Shown here piece after piece: positions 51,383-61,368 of a stretch of DNA of 64,000 nt. The notes below the pieces were generated by a model, which saw nothing but the letters and a program-made list of their open reading frames with translations, did not search any database and was not told the origin of the DNA. Position 1 is the first letter of the stretch; each line of letters opens with the position of its first letter. Made by a program: the position numbers and the translations under genes. Location: positions 62,001 to 126,000 of the forward strand of contig CAMDUL010000001.1 of assembly GCA_945878135.1 (NCBI GenBank). The letters are read 5' to 3'. The DNA is from Chthoniobacter flavus (lineage in GTDB: Bacteria; Verrucomicrobiota; Verrucomicrobiia; Chthoniobacterales; JACTMZ01).

Positions 51383-52159
51383 TCAGTAGCCCTTGGCCGC
51401 CTGCGCGGAATGCCACCACAGCGTGTGCCCGGCCTCGAGGGCCTCCTCGGAGGGCATCGGGAAGAAGCGGAATCCCTCGTGGTCACCGACAAAGACGCCG
51501 CTGCGCACCATCGAGAAGAGAATGTCCGGACGCATTCCGCGGTAGACGATTTTGGTCATCCGCTCCGGATTGTCGCGCAGGGAACGCAGGCATTCGCGCA
51601 GGTGCTCGACATTTTGGTACGGCAGGCTGCCGTCGGGTTGGATATCCGTGTCGGAGGCAAGGCTGCCCAGGCGGAGGTCGATAAAAGCAAGGCGGGGCAG
51701 AGTGACCATCTTGTCGGGTGCCGTGACTTGTTGGCAGAACGCGTGCGGTCCCAGGCGGCTGGCCACCCGCGGGTAGACAGGGCCGAGTTCCTGGTAGAGG
51801 AAAAAATTCTCGTGTCCGTCCCCGCCCCAGGGAGCGGGGTCGAGACCGAGGGTCAACCCGGACGGCGTGGTCAGGTAGACCTTGCGCAGGGCCTCGAGCG
51901 GCACGCGCGGAAGAACATTGAAGACCGCCATGTAGACCGACCGGCGGGGCGAGCCGTCACGATGGGGTTTGCAGCGGGCGCGGGCTTCTTCCATGCGGAA
52001 CCCGGAAAGGTCCGCCGACTGGTCGACCTCGAAAAAAACGGCCGGACCCTCGATCTGGCGCTTCGAGCCGGTGGCCAGGTAGGCGCCGAATTTTTCCGGC
52101 GGCAATTGCGAAAGGATCAGTGCCTCGGGAATGAGGGAAAGGTAAAGACGGGTTTCCAT
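51383..52159 (-). CDS. hypothetical protein
   Basis: I do not recognise the family. The 258-residue protein has no signal peptide or membrane segment. Notable stretches are YLSLIPEALILSQLPPEKFG, GSKRQIEGPAVFFEVDQS and ENFFLYQELGPVYPRVASRL. It lies 21 bases after hppA's start on the same strand, so is probably upstream in the same transcript. An enzyme role is not evident. Confidence 0.7.
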   Translation of the reverse strand: METRLYLSLIPEALILSQLPPEKFGAYLATGSKRQIEGPAVFFEVDQSADLSGFRMEEARARCKPHRDGSPRRSVYMAVFNVLPRVPLEALRKVYLTTPSGLTLGLDPAPWGGDGHENFFLYQELGPVYPRVASRLGPHAFCQQVTAPDKMVTLPRLAFIDLRLGSLASDTDIQPDGSLPYQNVEHLRECLRSLRDNPERMTKIVYRGMRPDILFSMVRSGVFVGDHEGFRFFPMPSEEALEAGHTLWWHSAQAAKGY

Positions 52160-52217
52160 GGGGGATTTGCCGACGAGGTTAACGGCAGGGCGACCCGCGT
52201 GGCAAAGCACAAAAAAA

Positions 52218-52865
52218 TCACGTCCCCCACCCCGCGGAATGTGCCGTGCGCTGCAACCCGCGGCGTCGGTGGTAGGCGGAGGTATCGGGCGAGAGCATTT
52301 GCCCGACGCTGGCGTCAGACCAGTCACCGCGCTCGATCATCCGGCGCAAGGCAACCAGGCACGCCACCGCATCGAAGAGCGCATCATGCCAATCGAGCGA
52401 GGGACACAGCGCACGCACTTCCGCTTCCGCATCGAGTGCGGAGATCACCTCGCCCAGCGAGTGACCCGGCAAGTCCGGCAGGGCGGCACGGGCCATGGTG
52501 AGAGTATCGACCCAAGGGCCGAAGCCGTGCAGAGGAAAGCCGCGGAGAAAGCGCTTCTCCGTGCCCGCACCGTGCGCGACCACGACGGCGCCGCCGAGAC
52601 GGCGTTTGAACTCCGGCCAAAGGGCGGAGAGTGCCGGGGCGCCGCGCACCTCGTCGTCGCCGATGCCATGAACGGCGCGCGCGGCCCGGGTGATCCGCAC
52701 CGGCGCGTGCACGTAACTGCGGAACAAGTCCGTGATCCGACCCGCACGCCAGACCGCCATCCCGACCTGCACCGGTTCGTCGGTGCGCCCGGGGGCCGCG
52801 CCGGCACTTTCAAAATCCAAGGCCGCCCACGCCGCTTTCCGCACCGGCGTGTCGAGCAGACTCAT
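52218..52865 (-). CDS. DEDD-type 3'-5' exonuclease
   Basis: From the ATG at 52865 (ATGA overlap with the DAHP synthase) the product is 215 residues with the exonuclease motifs ALDFESAG (Asp, Glu), VVVAHGAGTEKRFL, and HDALFDAVACL (His, Asp). It resembles the epsilon/RNase T fold. In motif II the usual Asn/Asp are Gly-Ala-Gly-Thr-Glu, so its metal binding may differ. The link with DAHP synthase looks like operon convenience. Confidence 0.82.
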   Translation of the reverse strand: MSLLDTPVRKAAWAALDFESAGAAPGRTDEPVQVGMAVWRAGRITDLFRSYVHAPVRITRAARAVHGIGDDEVRGAPALSALWPEFKRRLGGAVVVAHGAGTEKRFLRGFPLHGFGPWVDTLTMARAALPDLPGHSLGEVISALDAEAEVRALCPSLDWHDALFDAVACLVALRRMIERGDWSDASVGQMLSPDTSAYHRRRGLQRTAHSAGWGT

Positions 52866-53983
52866 CGCACCGCCACCCGAACGGCGCCGCGCATCTTCCG
52901 CTCGCTGGCCGCCGCCGCACGGAGCAGCTTCTCGGTTGTCGGCCAATCGAGGCAGCCATCGGTCACCGAGACGCCGTAGCGCAGCATTTTGCGGTCATTG
53001 CCGACCGGCTGGTTGCCTTCCTCCAGGTAGCTTTCAAGCATGGCCCCGATGACCGAGGTGCGCCCGCGGCGGCGCTGGTCGAGCACGTTGCGCCAGACCA
53101 CAGCCTGACGGCGCGGATTCTTGGCCGAATTCGCGTGGCTGCAGTCGATCATGAAACCGGGTTGGAGTCCGGCCTCGCGCAGACGGCGCTCGGTGTCGGC
53201 CGTGTGGCGCGATTTGTAGTTTCCACCCTCGCGCCCCCCGCGAAGGACAATGTGGCTGTCGGGATTGCCCGCGGTGGCGACGACCGATGTGCAGCCGTCC
53301 TGGTCGATGCCGAGGAAACTGTGGGGTGAACGGGCGGAGAGCAGGGCATCGAGCGCGGTTTGGATGCTGCCGTCCGTGCTGTTCTTGAACCCGACCGGCA
53401 TGGAAAGACCGCTGGCCATCTCGCGGTGGGTTTGCGACTCGGTGGTGCGTGCGCCGATGGCGGCCCAACTCACCGCATCGGCCAGGTATTGCGGCACGAT
53501 CGGGTCGAGAAACTCGGTGCCGGTGGGCAAGCCAAGCGACGTGATTTCGAGGAGGATCCGGCGCGCGAGGCGCAGTCCGGCCTCGAGATCGCACGTGTCG
53601 TCCATGCGCGGGTCGTTGACCAGTCCCTTCCAACCGACGGTCGTCCGCGGCTTCTCGAAGTAGACGCGCATGAAAATGCAAACTGAATCGGCCAGTTCCT
53701 TCCGCAGCGCGGCGAGACGACGCGCGTAGTCAAGAGCCCCTTCGGGGTCGTGGATCGAGCACGGTCCAACGATGGCCAGCAGGCGCGTGTCGCGGCCGTG
53801 CAGGATGGCCTGCGCTTCGGCCCGGCCCCCGGCGATGGTGGCCAGCGAGGCGGCGCGGACCGGGGACTCTTTCTTGATCGCCTTGGGCGCAACGAGGCGC
53901 GCGAGGCGGCGGACCCGCGTGTTTTCGAGCGGACGACTGGGCTTTCGGGACGGCATGGCGGGATTGGCTGATGGACCAGACAT
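52862..53983 (-). CDS. type I-alpha (AroG-like) DAHP synthase
   Basis: The 373-residue product has LLAIVGPCSIHDPEGALDYA, RVYFEKPRTTVGWKGLVNDP, and IDCSHANSAKNPRRQ, the AroF/G/H signatures, with all metal ligands (Cys, His, Glu, Asp) in view. These enzymes are usually feedback-inhibited by an aromatic amino acid. Start choice: ATG at 53983 has GGGG just upstream; ATG at 53956 is the alternative. The genome thus has two DAHP synthases of different subtypes. Confidence 0.92.
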   Translation of the reverse strand: MSGPSANPAMPSRKPSRPLENTRVRRLARLVAPKAIKKESPVRAASLATIAGGRAEAQAILHGRDTRLLAIVGPCSIHDPEGALDYARRLAALRKELADSVCIFMRVYFEKPRTTVGWKGLVNDPRMDDTCDLEAGLRLARRILLEITSLGLPTGTEFLDPIVPQYLADAVSWAAIGARTTESQTHREMASGLSMPVGFKNSTDGSIQTALDALLSARSPHSFLGIDQDGCTSVVATAGNPDSHIVLRGGREGGNYKSRHTADTERRLREAGLQPGFMIDCSHANSAKNPRRQAVVWRNVLDQRRRGRTSVIGAMLESYLEEGNQPVGNDRKMLRYGVSVTDGCLDWPTTEKLLRAAAASERKMRGAVRVAVR

Positions 53984-54065
53984 TAAGCCCCAGAAGCCGG
54001 CGCGGCGCAATTCGCGACTTGTGCAAAGGCTTTGCGCCTGATCGGCGGGAGGGTAATTTCAGCGC

Positions 54066-57000
54066 ATGCCCGTTCTCGACACGTCACCTCCCGCCGGATT
54101 GAGCCGCCGGCTCGAAGGGACGTTGCGCAATTTTTACCGCGCGCGGCGGGCCGGCGAATCGCTCCTGCGGCGTGCCCTGCGACGCCCCCGCACCGTGGCC
54201 GAAGGCCCCAATTTGCTGCCCCTCCTGATCAAGGTGCTCGCCGGTTTCGCCAAGGTGGACGGTGACCTCCTCGAGGAGGAAATCGACTCCAGCCTCGGGT
54301 TCCTGCGCTACGACTACCCGGAAGCGGTCTACTCGGAACTGCGCCAGTTGTTCCGTCAGGCCCTGCAGGAAAAGACCGACCTCGCCGCCATGGCGCGGGA
54401 GCTGAGGGGAAAATTGAGCGAGGACCGGAAAATCCTGCTCGGCGTGCAACTTTACGACCTTGTGCACCGGGCGGGCATGAACACGGACAACATGGCCGCC
54501 TACTACGAGTTCATGGAGCAGCTCGGCACGGCCGCGCAGGCCATCGATATCGTCTACCAGCTGAACAGCGACGCGCCCTTGCCCCGCGGCGAATTTTTCG
54601 AGTCCGACTCGTCCCCGCTCGAAGTCATCACGTTCGGATCCTCCGCCGAGGCCGATGTGCGGCTGCGCGAGCTGACCGGCGACAACCGGCTCGCCGCCTA
54701 CCGCCACGGAGACCTGCTCCTGGTCAAGAATCTCTGCGACCATCCGGTCTCCGTGCAGGGCCGCGCCCTGCGGCCGCGGGAGTTCTCGCGGGTCTATCCC
54801 GGACAACGACTCGTGGTGGACGAAAAAGTCCTGACCCACCAGGACCTCGTCTTCTATTTCAACGCGAAGAAAAACGTCTCTCTCGCCCACATCTTCGTCA
54901 CGGTGACGAAGGACAACGAGATCCAGCTGGAGAAAAGCCGCACGCGCGACAGCTCGCTCGAGGTGCGTTTCGGGCTGCGGATCCTCGTCATCGCCCTCCA
55001 TGACGTGCCCGCGTCGCTCAACGGCGTGCGCCTCGCGGCGGGGGCCCGCGTCGAGGCCAACCTCGAGGAAAAGATCGTTTTCGACAATGACACGGAACTC
55101 TCCCTCAGCGACCTGCGGCGCCACGCGCGGTCCTACGGCGGACGGTTCCATCTCAAGCAGTCCAAGACAACCTACCTCGTCTCGAACAATCCGTCGTTGC
55201 TCGACGAGGACGACATCCTGCTCGCGCCGGGCGGCGGGGGGGACGTCCTTCTCCGTATCTTCTGCGACTTCGACCAACTGGTCGGCCGTCTCGAGGTGCT
55301 GAAGAGCGACCATCCTGTGCTGGTCGGCGAAACTCCCGTGCGCAACGAATGCGATTTGCGCGACGGGGACATGATCCAGATCGACGGCAACCAGGCGCTG
55401 CGCTGCAATTTTTCCGAGCGCCTGCTCGAGGAGGAACGCAATGTCATCCACCACCTCGACGCGCGCGACCTCGTCTGCCGCTTCAAGAACGGCACGGTCG
55501 GTGTGGACGGCGTCAGCTTCTCCGCCACGCGCGGCGAGATGATCTGCGTGATGGGCGCCAGCGGCAGCGGGAAGAGCAGTCTGCTGCGCGCGCTGGCCGG
55601 ACAGTTCCCCCCCGTGCGCGGCGAGGTGCTGCTCAACGGCGTCTCGCTCTACGAGAACTTCGAGAGCCTCAAGCAATACGTGACCTATATCCCGCAGTTC
55701 GACGCCTTCGACGAGCATCTGACCATCGGGGAGAACCTCGACTTCGCCGCGGCCATCCGCTCGCCCTACCTCTCCCGGCGCGAGCGGCGCCGGCGCATCG
55801 ACGGCAAACTGGCCGAACTCGGACTCAACGAGCGGCGCGACAGCGTGGTCGGGGCCACGCACAAGAAAACCCTGAGCGGCGGCGAGCGAAAGAGGCTCAA
55901 CATCGGCCTCGATATGATCGGGTCGGCCGACATCTATCTCTTCGACGAGCCGACCTCGGGACTGTCCTCCAAGGACTCCGAACACGTCATGGAGATCATC
56001 CGGGCCATGGCGCACAACAAGATCGTCATCGTCACCATCCACCAGCCGAGTTCGAAAATTTTCCAGATGTTCAACAAGGCCATGTTGCTCGACCGCGGCG
56101 GGCGCATGGTTTTCTTCGGTCCGCCGCGGGAAATGCTGTCCTACTTCGCCGAAGCGGAGCACCACCAGCATTTCGGCACCCCGCTGGGCGGTTGTCCGGC
56201 CTGCGGCACAACGCGTCCGGAATTCGTCTTCGACGTGCTCGAGACCCCGCTGCGGGACTTGGGCGGCGACGTGATCTACGAGGAGAACGACCGCGGGCAG
56301 CTCGTGCCCGTCCGGCGTTACTCGCCCGACTTCTGGCGGGACAAATACGAGGCTTGGCGCCTGATGCGCGATGTGCGACAGCCCGGGGCCGAGCCGCCTC
56401 CGCCCGAACCGCAGGACGCGCCCACGGAGCCGCGGCGCCGTTGGGGCGCATCGGTCCGCGAGGAATTCCTCCAATTCCGCACCCTCCTGGCCCGCGCTTT
56501 CATCAGCAAGCTGCGCCACAAGGGGAACCTCGCCACCACCATGATCGCCGCCCCTGCGCTGGCCGCCCTCATCGGTGCGGTCCTGCGCTACTCGGAGGAA
56601 GGCACTTACGACTTCGCGTCATCGTTCCACATCCCGACCTACCTCTTCCTCTCGCTCGTCGTGGCCATGTTCCTCGGCTTGACCAACAGCGTGGACGACA
56701 TCATCCGCGACCGGCCCGTGCTGCAGCGCGAGCGCAACCTCAACGTCCGCCTCGGCTGGTATATCCTCGCCAAGGTCCTCACGCTTTCGCTCTTCGCCGT
56801 CGTCCAGTGCATCCTCTTCATTCTCATCGGCAACTGGATCCTCGAGGTCCGCGGCATGTTCTGGATTTTCCTGCTAGCCATGGTCCTGACCGCGGTGAGC
56901 GGCATCGCCATCGGCCTGCTCATCTCGAGTCTGGTCAGCGAGAGCAAGACGGCGGTCAACATCATCCCCGTCGTGCTCATCCCGCAGATCATCCTCGGCG

Positions 57001-57665
57001 GGGCGCTGATCAAATACGAGGAGATGAACAAGAACCTCGATTTCGTCTACTCGGTCAGCCGCTGGTTTTCCGAGCACCCCGACGCCGGCCGCCCCCGCAG
57101 CGACCTGCAGGTGCCGCTCATTTGCGAATTCATGCCCATGCGCTGGTCCTACGAGGCGCTGGTCTTCGCCCAGGCCAAATACAACCCCTTGACCGGACGT
57201 CAGGACCGGATCCAGCAGGAGATCAACGCGCTGGCGCACGGCGGCACGCTGGACGAAGCCGGCGGGGCACGCCTCGAGGACCTCAAGGAGTCCCTGGCCA
57301 TTCTTTCGGGCCTGCAAGCCAAGGACCTGCCCACCCTGGAAAAGCGGCTCCGCCGGGTCGACAAGGTGATCGAAGGCGGGCCTCTGACCGAAAACATGCT
57401 CGAGATGTCCCCGGGGCCGGTCTCGGCCGAGCGGCTTTATGTCAATCAGAAGACCACGGATCTGGTCAACAAAGCGGAAATGGAGCAGAGCGACTACCGC
57501 GAGAGCCGTTTCCTCAATGTGTTTTTCGGTCCGGAGAAGCGCTATTTCGGCCTGCAGTCCAGCGTGCTGACTTTCAACGCATGGGTTCTTGCCGGCTCGT
57601 CGCTGCTCATGTTCCTGGCCCTTTACTTTGTCCTGCGCCAGCAACTGAAAGCGGCCACGGTTTGA
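54066..57665 (+). CDS. ABCG-like transporter with N-terminal TerB-like domain
   Basis: The 1199-residue protein has an N-terminal TerB-like helical domain (about 48-140; LLPLLIKVLAGFAKVDGDLL), then a beta-rich region (about 170-460) of unclear type that may hold FHA-like folds. Next is an ABCG-type ATPase (about 470-720: GASGSGKSSLLRAL, TLSGGERKRLNIGL, IYLFDEPTSGLSS) and an ABC2 permease (about 820-1195, about six helices). A CPAC motif near 715 could bind metal. ATPase and permease in one chain resembles Rv1747-like transporters. The substrate is unknown. Confidence 0.85.
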   Translation: MPVLDTSPPAGLSRRLEGTLRNFYRARRAGESLLRRALRRPRTVAEGPNLLPLLIKVLAGFAKVDGDLLEEEIDSSLGFLRYDYPEAVYSELRQLFRQALQEKTDLAAMARELRGKLSEDRKILLGVQLYDLVHRAGMNTDNMAAYYEFMEQLGTAAQAIDIVYQLNSDAPLPRGEFFESDSSPLEVITFGSSAEADVRLRELTGDNRLAAYRHGDLLLVKNLCDHPVSVQGRALRPREFSRVYPGQRLVVDEKVLTHQDLVFYFNAKKNVSLAHIFVTVTKDNEIQLEKSRTRDSSLEVRFGLRILVIALHDVPASLNGVRLAAGARVEANLEEKIVFDNDTELSLSDLRRHARSYGGRFHLKQSKTTYLVSNNPSLLDEDDILLAPGGGGDVLLRIFCDFDQLVGRLEVLKSDHPVLVGETPVRNECDLRDGDMIQIDGNQALRCNFSERLLEEERNVIHHLDARDLVCRFKNGTVGVDGVSFSATRGEMICVMGASGSGKSSLLRALAGQFPPVRGEVLLNGVSLYENFESLKQYVTYIPQFDAFDEHLTIGENLDFAAAIRSPYLSRRERRRRIDGKLAELGLNERRDSVVGATHKKTLSGGERKRLNIGLDMIGSADIYLFDEPTSGLSSKDSEHVMEIIRAMAHNKIVIVTIHQPSSKIFQMFNKAMLLDRGGRMVFFGPPREMLSYFAEAEHHQHFGTPLGGCPACGTTRPEFVFDVLETPLRDLGGDVIYEENDRGQLVPVRRYSPDFWRDKYEAWRLMRDVRQPGAEPPPPEPQDAPTEPRRRWGASVREEFLQFRTLLARAFISKLRHKGNLATTMIAAPALAALIGAVLRYSEEGTYDFASSFHIPTYLFLSLVVAMFLGLTNSVDDIIRDRPVLQRERNLNVRLGWYILAKVLTLSLFAVVQCILFILIGNWILEVRGMFWIFLLAMVLTAVSGIAIGLLISSLVSESKTAVNIIPVVLIPQIILGGALIKYEEMNKNLDFVYSVSRWFSEHPDAGRPRSDLQVPLICEFMPMRWSYEALVFAQAKYNPLTGRQDRIQQEINALAHGGTLDEAGGARLEDLKESLAILSGLQAKDLPTLEKRLRRVDKVIEGGPLTENMLEMSPGPVSAERLYVNQKTTDLVNKAEMEQSDYRESRFLNVFFGPEKRYFGLQSSVLTFNAWVLAGSSLLMFLALYFVLRQQLKAATV

Positions 57666-58474
57666 TGATCCCTCTCGAAGACAACTTTGCGGATATCTTC
57701 GGCAAGGCGCTGCGCGGCCATAATCTCGACCAGGCCCGTGCGGCCCGTGCGGCGAACCTCGAACCGGCCGCCGTGGCCCGCTTGCTGGACGGGTATTTCG
57801 AGGAAGATGCGGCCCGCGCGCTGGCCTCCGCCCTGCAACTCTCCCCCGAGGCCCTTGTGCGGTTGGCCCGCGGGGAACATCGTCCGGTGGTCCCCTGCCC
57901 CGAGTCCATGTTCGTCGCGACCACGCCATTCGATGGCATGACGGTCAATGCGTATATCCTGTGGGACCGCACGAACCGCGATGCGGCCATCTTCGACACC
58001 GGAGCCGACTCCGCGCCGCTGCTCGACGCGGTGACCCGGTTCGACCTGAATGTTGTCGCGATTTTTCTCACCCACAGCCATGCCGACCACATCCGGGCTT
58101 TGGCTGCGTTGCAGGCGGAACTCGGCGTGGACGCGTGGTCATCGGAAGCCGAACCCGTGCGCGGCACCCGCACCTTCCGGCCGGGCGACCTCTTCAATGC
58201 GGGCCACCACTTCATCCGCACGCGCCTGACCCCGGGCCACAGTCCGGGAGGCACCGCTTTCATCATCGAGGGACACGTCATCCAGGCAGCCATCGTCGGC
58301 GACGCGCTTTTTGCCGGCTCGGTCGGGGGCGTGCGTGGCGACTACAATGGGGCGCTCGCGACCATCCGGCGCGAAATCCTCAGCCTGCCCGACGCCACGA
58401 TTCTTTGTCCGGGCCACGGTCCGCTCACGACCGTGGAGTCCGAGAAAACGGGCAACCCGTTTTTCGCGGCGTAG
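57665..58474 (+). CDS. metallo-beta-lactamase-fold hydrolase with N-terminal HTH-like domain
   Basis: The 269-residue protein starts at the ATG at 57665, sharing one base with the transporter's stop. Residues 1-75 look like an XRE-type helical domain (FADIFGKALRGHNLDQARAA, ARALASALQLSPEALVRLAR). Residues 80-269 are an MBL hydrolase with THSHADH, TPGHSPGG, GDALFAGSVGG and CPGHGP, close to glyoxalase II-type thioesterases. The pairing with the TerB-ABCG transporter suggests detoxification or signalling. Confidence 0.85.
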   Translation: MIPLEDNFADIFGKALRGHNLDQARAARAANLEPAAVARLLDGYFEEDAARALASALQLSPEALVRLARGEHRPVVPCPESMFVATTPFDGMTVNAYILWDRTNRDAAIFDTGADSAPLLDAVTRFDLNVVAIFLTHSHADHIRALAALQAELGVDAWSSEAEPVRGTRTFRPGDLFNAGHHFIRTRLTPGHSPGGTAFIIEGHVIQAAIVGDALFAGSVGGVRGDYNGALATIRREILSLPDATILCPGHGPLTTVESEKTGNPFFAA

Positions 58475-58477
58475 ATT

Positions 58478-61312
58478 TTACTGTCCGATCAACTGCCGGA
58501 ACTCGGGCGTGCCGCGCACCATGGCATACATCGGGTCGTTGGCCAGCGCGGCGCGGGCTTGCACCCCGCCGAGGCTGACCGCCTGGCGCGCGGTCTCAAG
58601 GAAGCCGTTCAAATCGCGGTTGGCGAATTGGAAGCGGGCCAAGGCAAGGAGCACACCGGGGTCGTTGGTTGCCACGGCGGCAAGCTTGCGCGCCGGTTCG
58701 AGACCCGCCTGCCACTGGCCGTTGCTGTTGCAGAAATCAACGGCGAATTTCAGGAAGTCCGGATTGTCGCCGAAGGCCGCGGCTGACTGCTCGAGTTGTG
58801 TCCGGGCCAAATCCGGTTGTCCCGTCTCCATGTAGAGCCGCAGGAGGTTGGACACCACCTCGGGGTTCTGGGGGTTGGCCGCCAACTCGCCCTGCAGGGC
58901 CGCGATTTCGCGGTCGGCCTCGCGCAAACGCGCGACGCGCTGCCGCGCCTTGCCCACCGCGCGGTTGTTCGGGTCGCCCTCCATGGCGCGGTCCCAGACC
59001 TCCGCCATCTCGTCCCAGCGCTTCTGGGTGCGCAGGATATCGCTGAGGGCGACGAGCGATTCCATGTTGTTCGGGTGCAACTGCAGCGCCTGGCGGTAGG
59101 CACGCTCGGCCTCGGCCCACATGCGCCGCGCGCGGTAAATGTTGCCCGTCGAATTGCGCAGCTTGGAAAACGAGCGCTTGGCGTCGAAGTCCTCGTGGAA
59201 ATTTTTGTCGGCGAGCAACCGCTCGACGTAGTCGTTCCAATAGCGGAAGTCCTCCGCGACCGTTTCGGGGGGCAGCGTCTCCAGCGGCTCCTTGTTGAGA
59301 CGGTAACTCAAACCGTTGGGCACGGCGTAGGGGTATGTCCACTCCATGGGGAAGCTTTCTTCGATGAAGAATTCCCGCTTGTCCTTGTTCTTCTCGAAGA
59401 TCCACTGCGCGATGGCCGCGTGGTATAGGATGCCGACATTCGGGTCCTGCGGATTGGCCCCCGGAGGCAGGTTCATCGAGACATTGCGGACGATTTCCAT
59501 CAACTCCTGCTCGCTCGGCATGATGGTGCTGTCCGGCGGATACTGCCGGTCGCGTCCGAGCCATTTTTCGAACCATCCCTCGGCCTTCGGCCGCCCCGGC
59601 GCGTAGTGATCGTGGATGTATTTCTGGTAGAACGCGTCGGCCAGCGCGTTCTGGGTGACAATGACGAGATCGCGGCGGTCGAAGTCCGGGTCGCGCCGGT
59701 CCTTCGGGTCGACGAAGCTCTCGCCGAGGATCATGTAGGTCGGGACGAAGCGCCCCGGGTCGGTTCCGCCGAAAACAAAAGCGTCCCTCGGCAAGTCCTT
59801 GAGCATGTCGTGCCCGTAGTGCCACCCGAACCAGTGGTCGCGCTGGCTGCAAAGCGGCGCATTCTGGATTCCGGTCCACAGCGGCAGCAAGGGCAGGATC
59901 CACGCGGCGTGCCGGAAGGCAGCGCGCTTGGCCATCAAGCGCGAGAGGACGTAGCCCGTGCCGGCGGCGCAAAGCAGAGCGAAAAGCAGATAAGCATAGC
60001 CGTGGTAGGGAAACTGCAGGGACCACGAATCGATGGTGGTCTCCGTGCGCTCCATGACCGGTTGGAGGAAGGCGGCCAGGACAAAGCCGATGAAAAGCAG
60101 GTAGAGGAAGGTGCGCTGCCGCAGGGGCAGACGCAGGATGCCCAGTGCGGCGGCAATGACCGCAAAGAAGGCCCAAGGTGTGAAATTTTCCCCCAGCTTG
60201 CGCCAGTAGAAGGAAGTGAACTGGCGTCCGAGTTCGAGCGTGGACACCCTCTCGGGATCCTCGGGCTCCGGCGGCTTCTCGGGCGCGGTTCCCATGCCTT
60301 TGCCCAGCGTGCGGACGATGAGGTCCGACAGGCTCCCCGCATACTGTGTCCGGTTGATCGAATAGAAAAATCCCTCCGGCGTGCTGGTGTAACCCCAGTT
60401 CATCGGCGGGTTGGTCGAGGACGCGAACGGCATGTAGGCGTAGGGCACAAGGCCGAGGATGACAGCCAGCGGGACGAGCAACACGATACGCAGGTCGGTG
60501 CGGCGCCACTTCAGAACAAGCAGGACGATCAACCCGAGCATGGCAAAGTAGAAGAACCGCATGGCGGTCGACCAGGTCGTCGCGTCATTCGACAGCCAGG
60601 CGAATCCGAGATAGACGAGCGCCGCGCTGACCAGCGAAGCGACCAGCACTTCCCAGAACACCGTGCGGCGGATGAGCAGAGGCACGAGGAGCGGCAACGG
60701 GGCCAGCGCCAGCGTGAGGTGATGGTTGCTCATGCAGAGCGAGAAGGTGAAGAACGAAGCGAGGATCGGGAGATCGCGCGACGGACGCCGCACCCACCAA
60801 TAGAGCGAGATGATGAAGAGCGCCACGAGGAGGCCGTGCAAGGTGTAGACCTCGGCGATGACCGCCTGCGTCCAGAACGAGAAACTGAACGCGAAGAGCA
60901 GCCCGAACGTCGCGGCGATGAGCGCGCGGACCAGCGGCGTGCCGGTTTTCCCCTCGCCCCACCACGGCATCATCCAGCGCAGCATGCTCGAGGCCAGCAA
61001 GGTCGTTGCTGCCACCGCCAAGGCCCCGCAGAAACCGCTGAAAAGGTTGATTTCCCACGCCGCGTTGCCGAGCGGCAGGAGCTGGAACAACCACGCGAGG
61101 ATGGTCCAGAGCGGGTAGCCCGTCGGATGCGGCACGCCGAAGTGCTGGGCCGCCACGATGAACTCACCGGAATCCAGCAGTCCGACATTCGGCTGAGCGG
61201 TGTAAAAATAAACCGCGCCGCTGATCAGGGCGGTGACGAGGGCGGCCCACCAGTCTGCGCGGACGAATACCGGGGTCCTTTCCTCCGCTGCTTCTTCGGA
61301 TATGAGCGCCAT
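58478..61312 (-). CDS. DUF2723 membrane protein with C-terminal TPR repeats
   Basis: The 944-residue protein has a large polytopic N-terminal half (about 20-470) with the DUF2723 signature VGLLDSGEFIVAAQHFGVPH and PTGYPLWTILAWLF, related to GT-C O-mannosyltransferases. The soluble C-terminus has TPR-like repeats (AYRQALQLHPNNMESLVALS near 730). It may transfer sugars from a lipid donor to proteins. The ATG at 61312 precedes the first helix closely. It is convergent with the MBL gene, 3 bases apart. Confidence 0.88.
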   Translation of the reverse strand: MALISEEAAEERTPVFVRADWWAALVTALISGAVYFYTAQPNVGLLDSGEFIVAAQHFGVPHPTGYPLWTILAWLFQLLPLGNAAWEINLFSGFCGALAVAATTLLASSMLRWMMPWWGEGKTGTPLVRALIAATFGLLFAFSFSFWTQAVIAEVYTLHGLLVALFIISLYWWVRRPSRDLPILASFFTFSLCMSNHHLTLALAPLPLLVPLLIRRTVFWEVLVASLVSAALVYLGFAWLSNDATTWSTAMRFFYFAMLGLIVLLVLKWRRTDLRIVLLVPLAVILGLVPYAYMPFASSTNPPMNWGYTSTPEGFFYSINRTQYAGSLSDLIVRTLGKGMGTAPEKPPEPEDPERVSTLELGRQFTSFYWRKLGENFTPWAFFAVIAAALGILRLPLRQRTFLYLLFIGFVLAAFLQPVMERTETTIDSWSLQFPYHGYAYLLFALLCAAGTGYVLSRLMAKRAAFRHAAWILPLLPLWTGIQNAPLCSQRDHWFGWHYGHDMLKDLPRDAFVFGGTDPGRFVPTYMILGESFVDPKDRRDPDFDRRDLVIVTQNALADAFYQKYIHDHYAPGRPKAEGWFEKWLGRDRQYPPDSTIMPSEQELMEIVRNVSMNLPPGANPQDPNVGILYHAAIAQWIFEKNKDKREFFIEESFPMEWTYPYAVPNGLSYRLNKEPLETLPPETVAEDFRYWNDYVERLLADKNFHEDFDAKRSFSKLRNSTGNIYRARRMWAEAERAYRQALQLHPNNMESLVALSDILRTQKRWDEMAEVWDRAMEGDPNNRAVGKARQRVARLREADREIAALQGELAANPQNPEVVSNLLRLYMETGQPDLARTQLEQSAAAFGDNPDFLKFAVDFCNSNGQWQAGLEPARKLAAVATNDPGVLLALARFQFANRDLNGFLETARQAVSLGGVQARAALANDPMYAMVRGTPEFRQLIGQ

Positions 61313-61368
61313 GGCGGGATTTGACCAGAGAGGAAACACGTTTGCCGCCCCCGGGGCAAGCGCCGCGT

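Noticed and set aside
54084-56519. 811-codon open frame antisense to the TerB-ABCG gene
   Set aside because: It lies fully opposite a gene with clear domain motifs; long antisense frames are expected in GC-rich DNA. The translation has no recognisable family.
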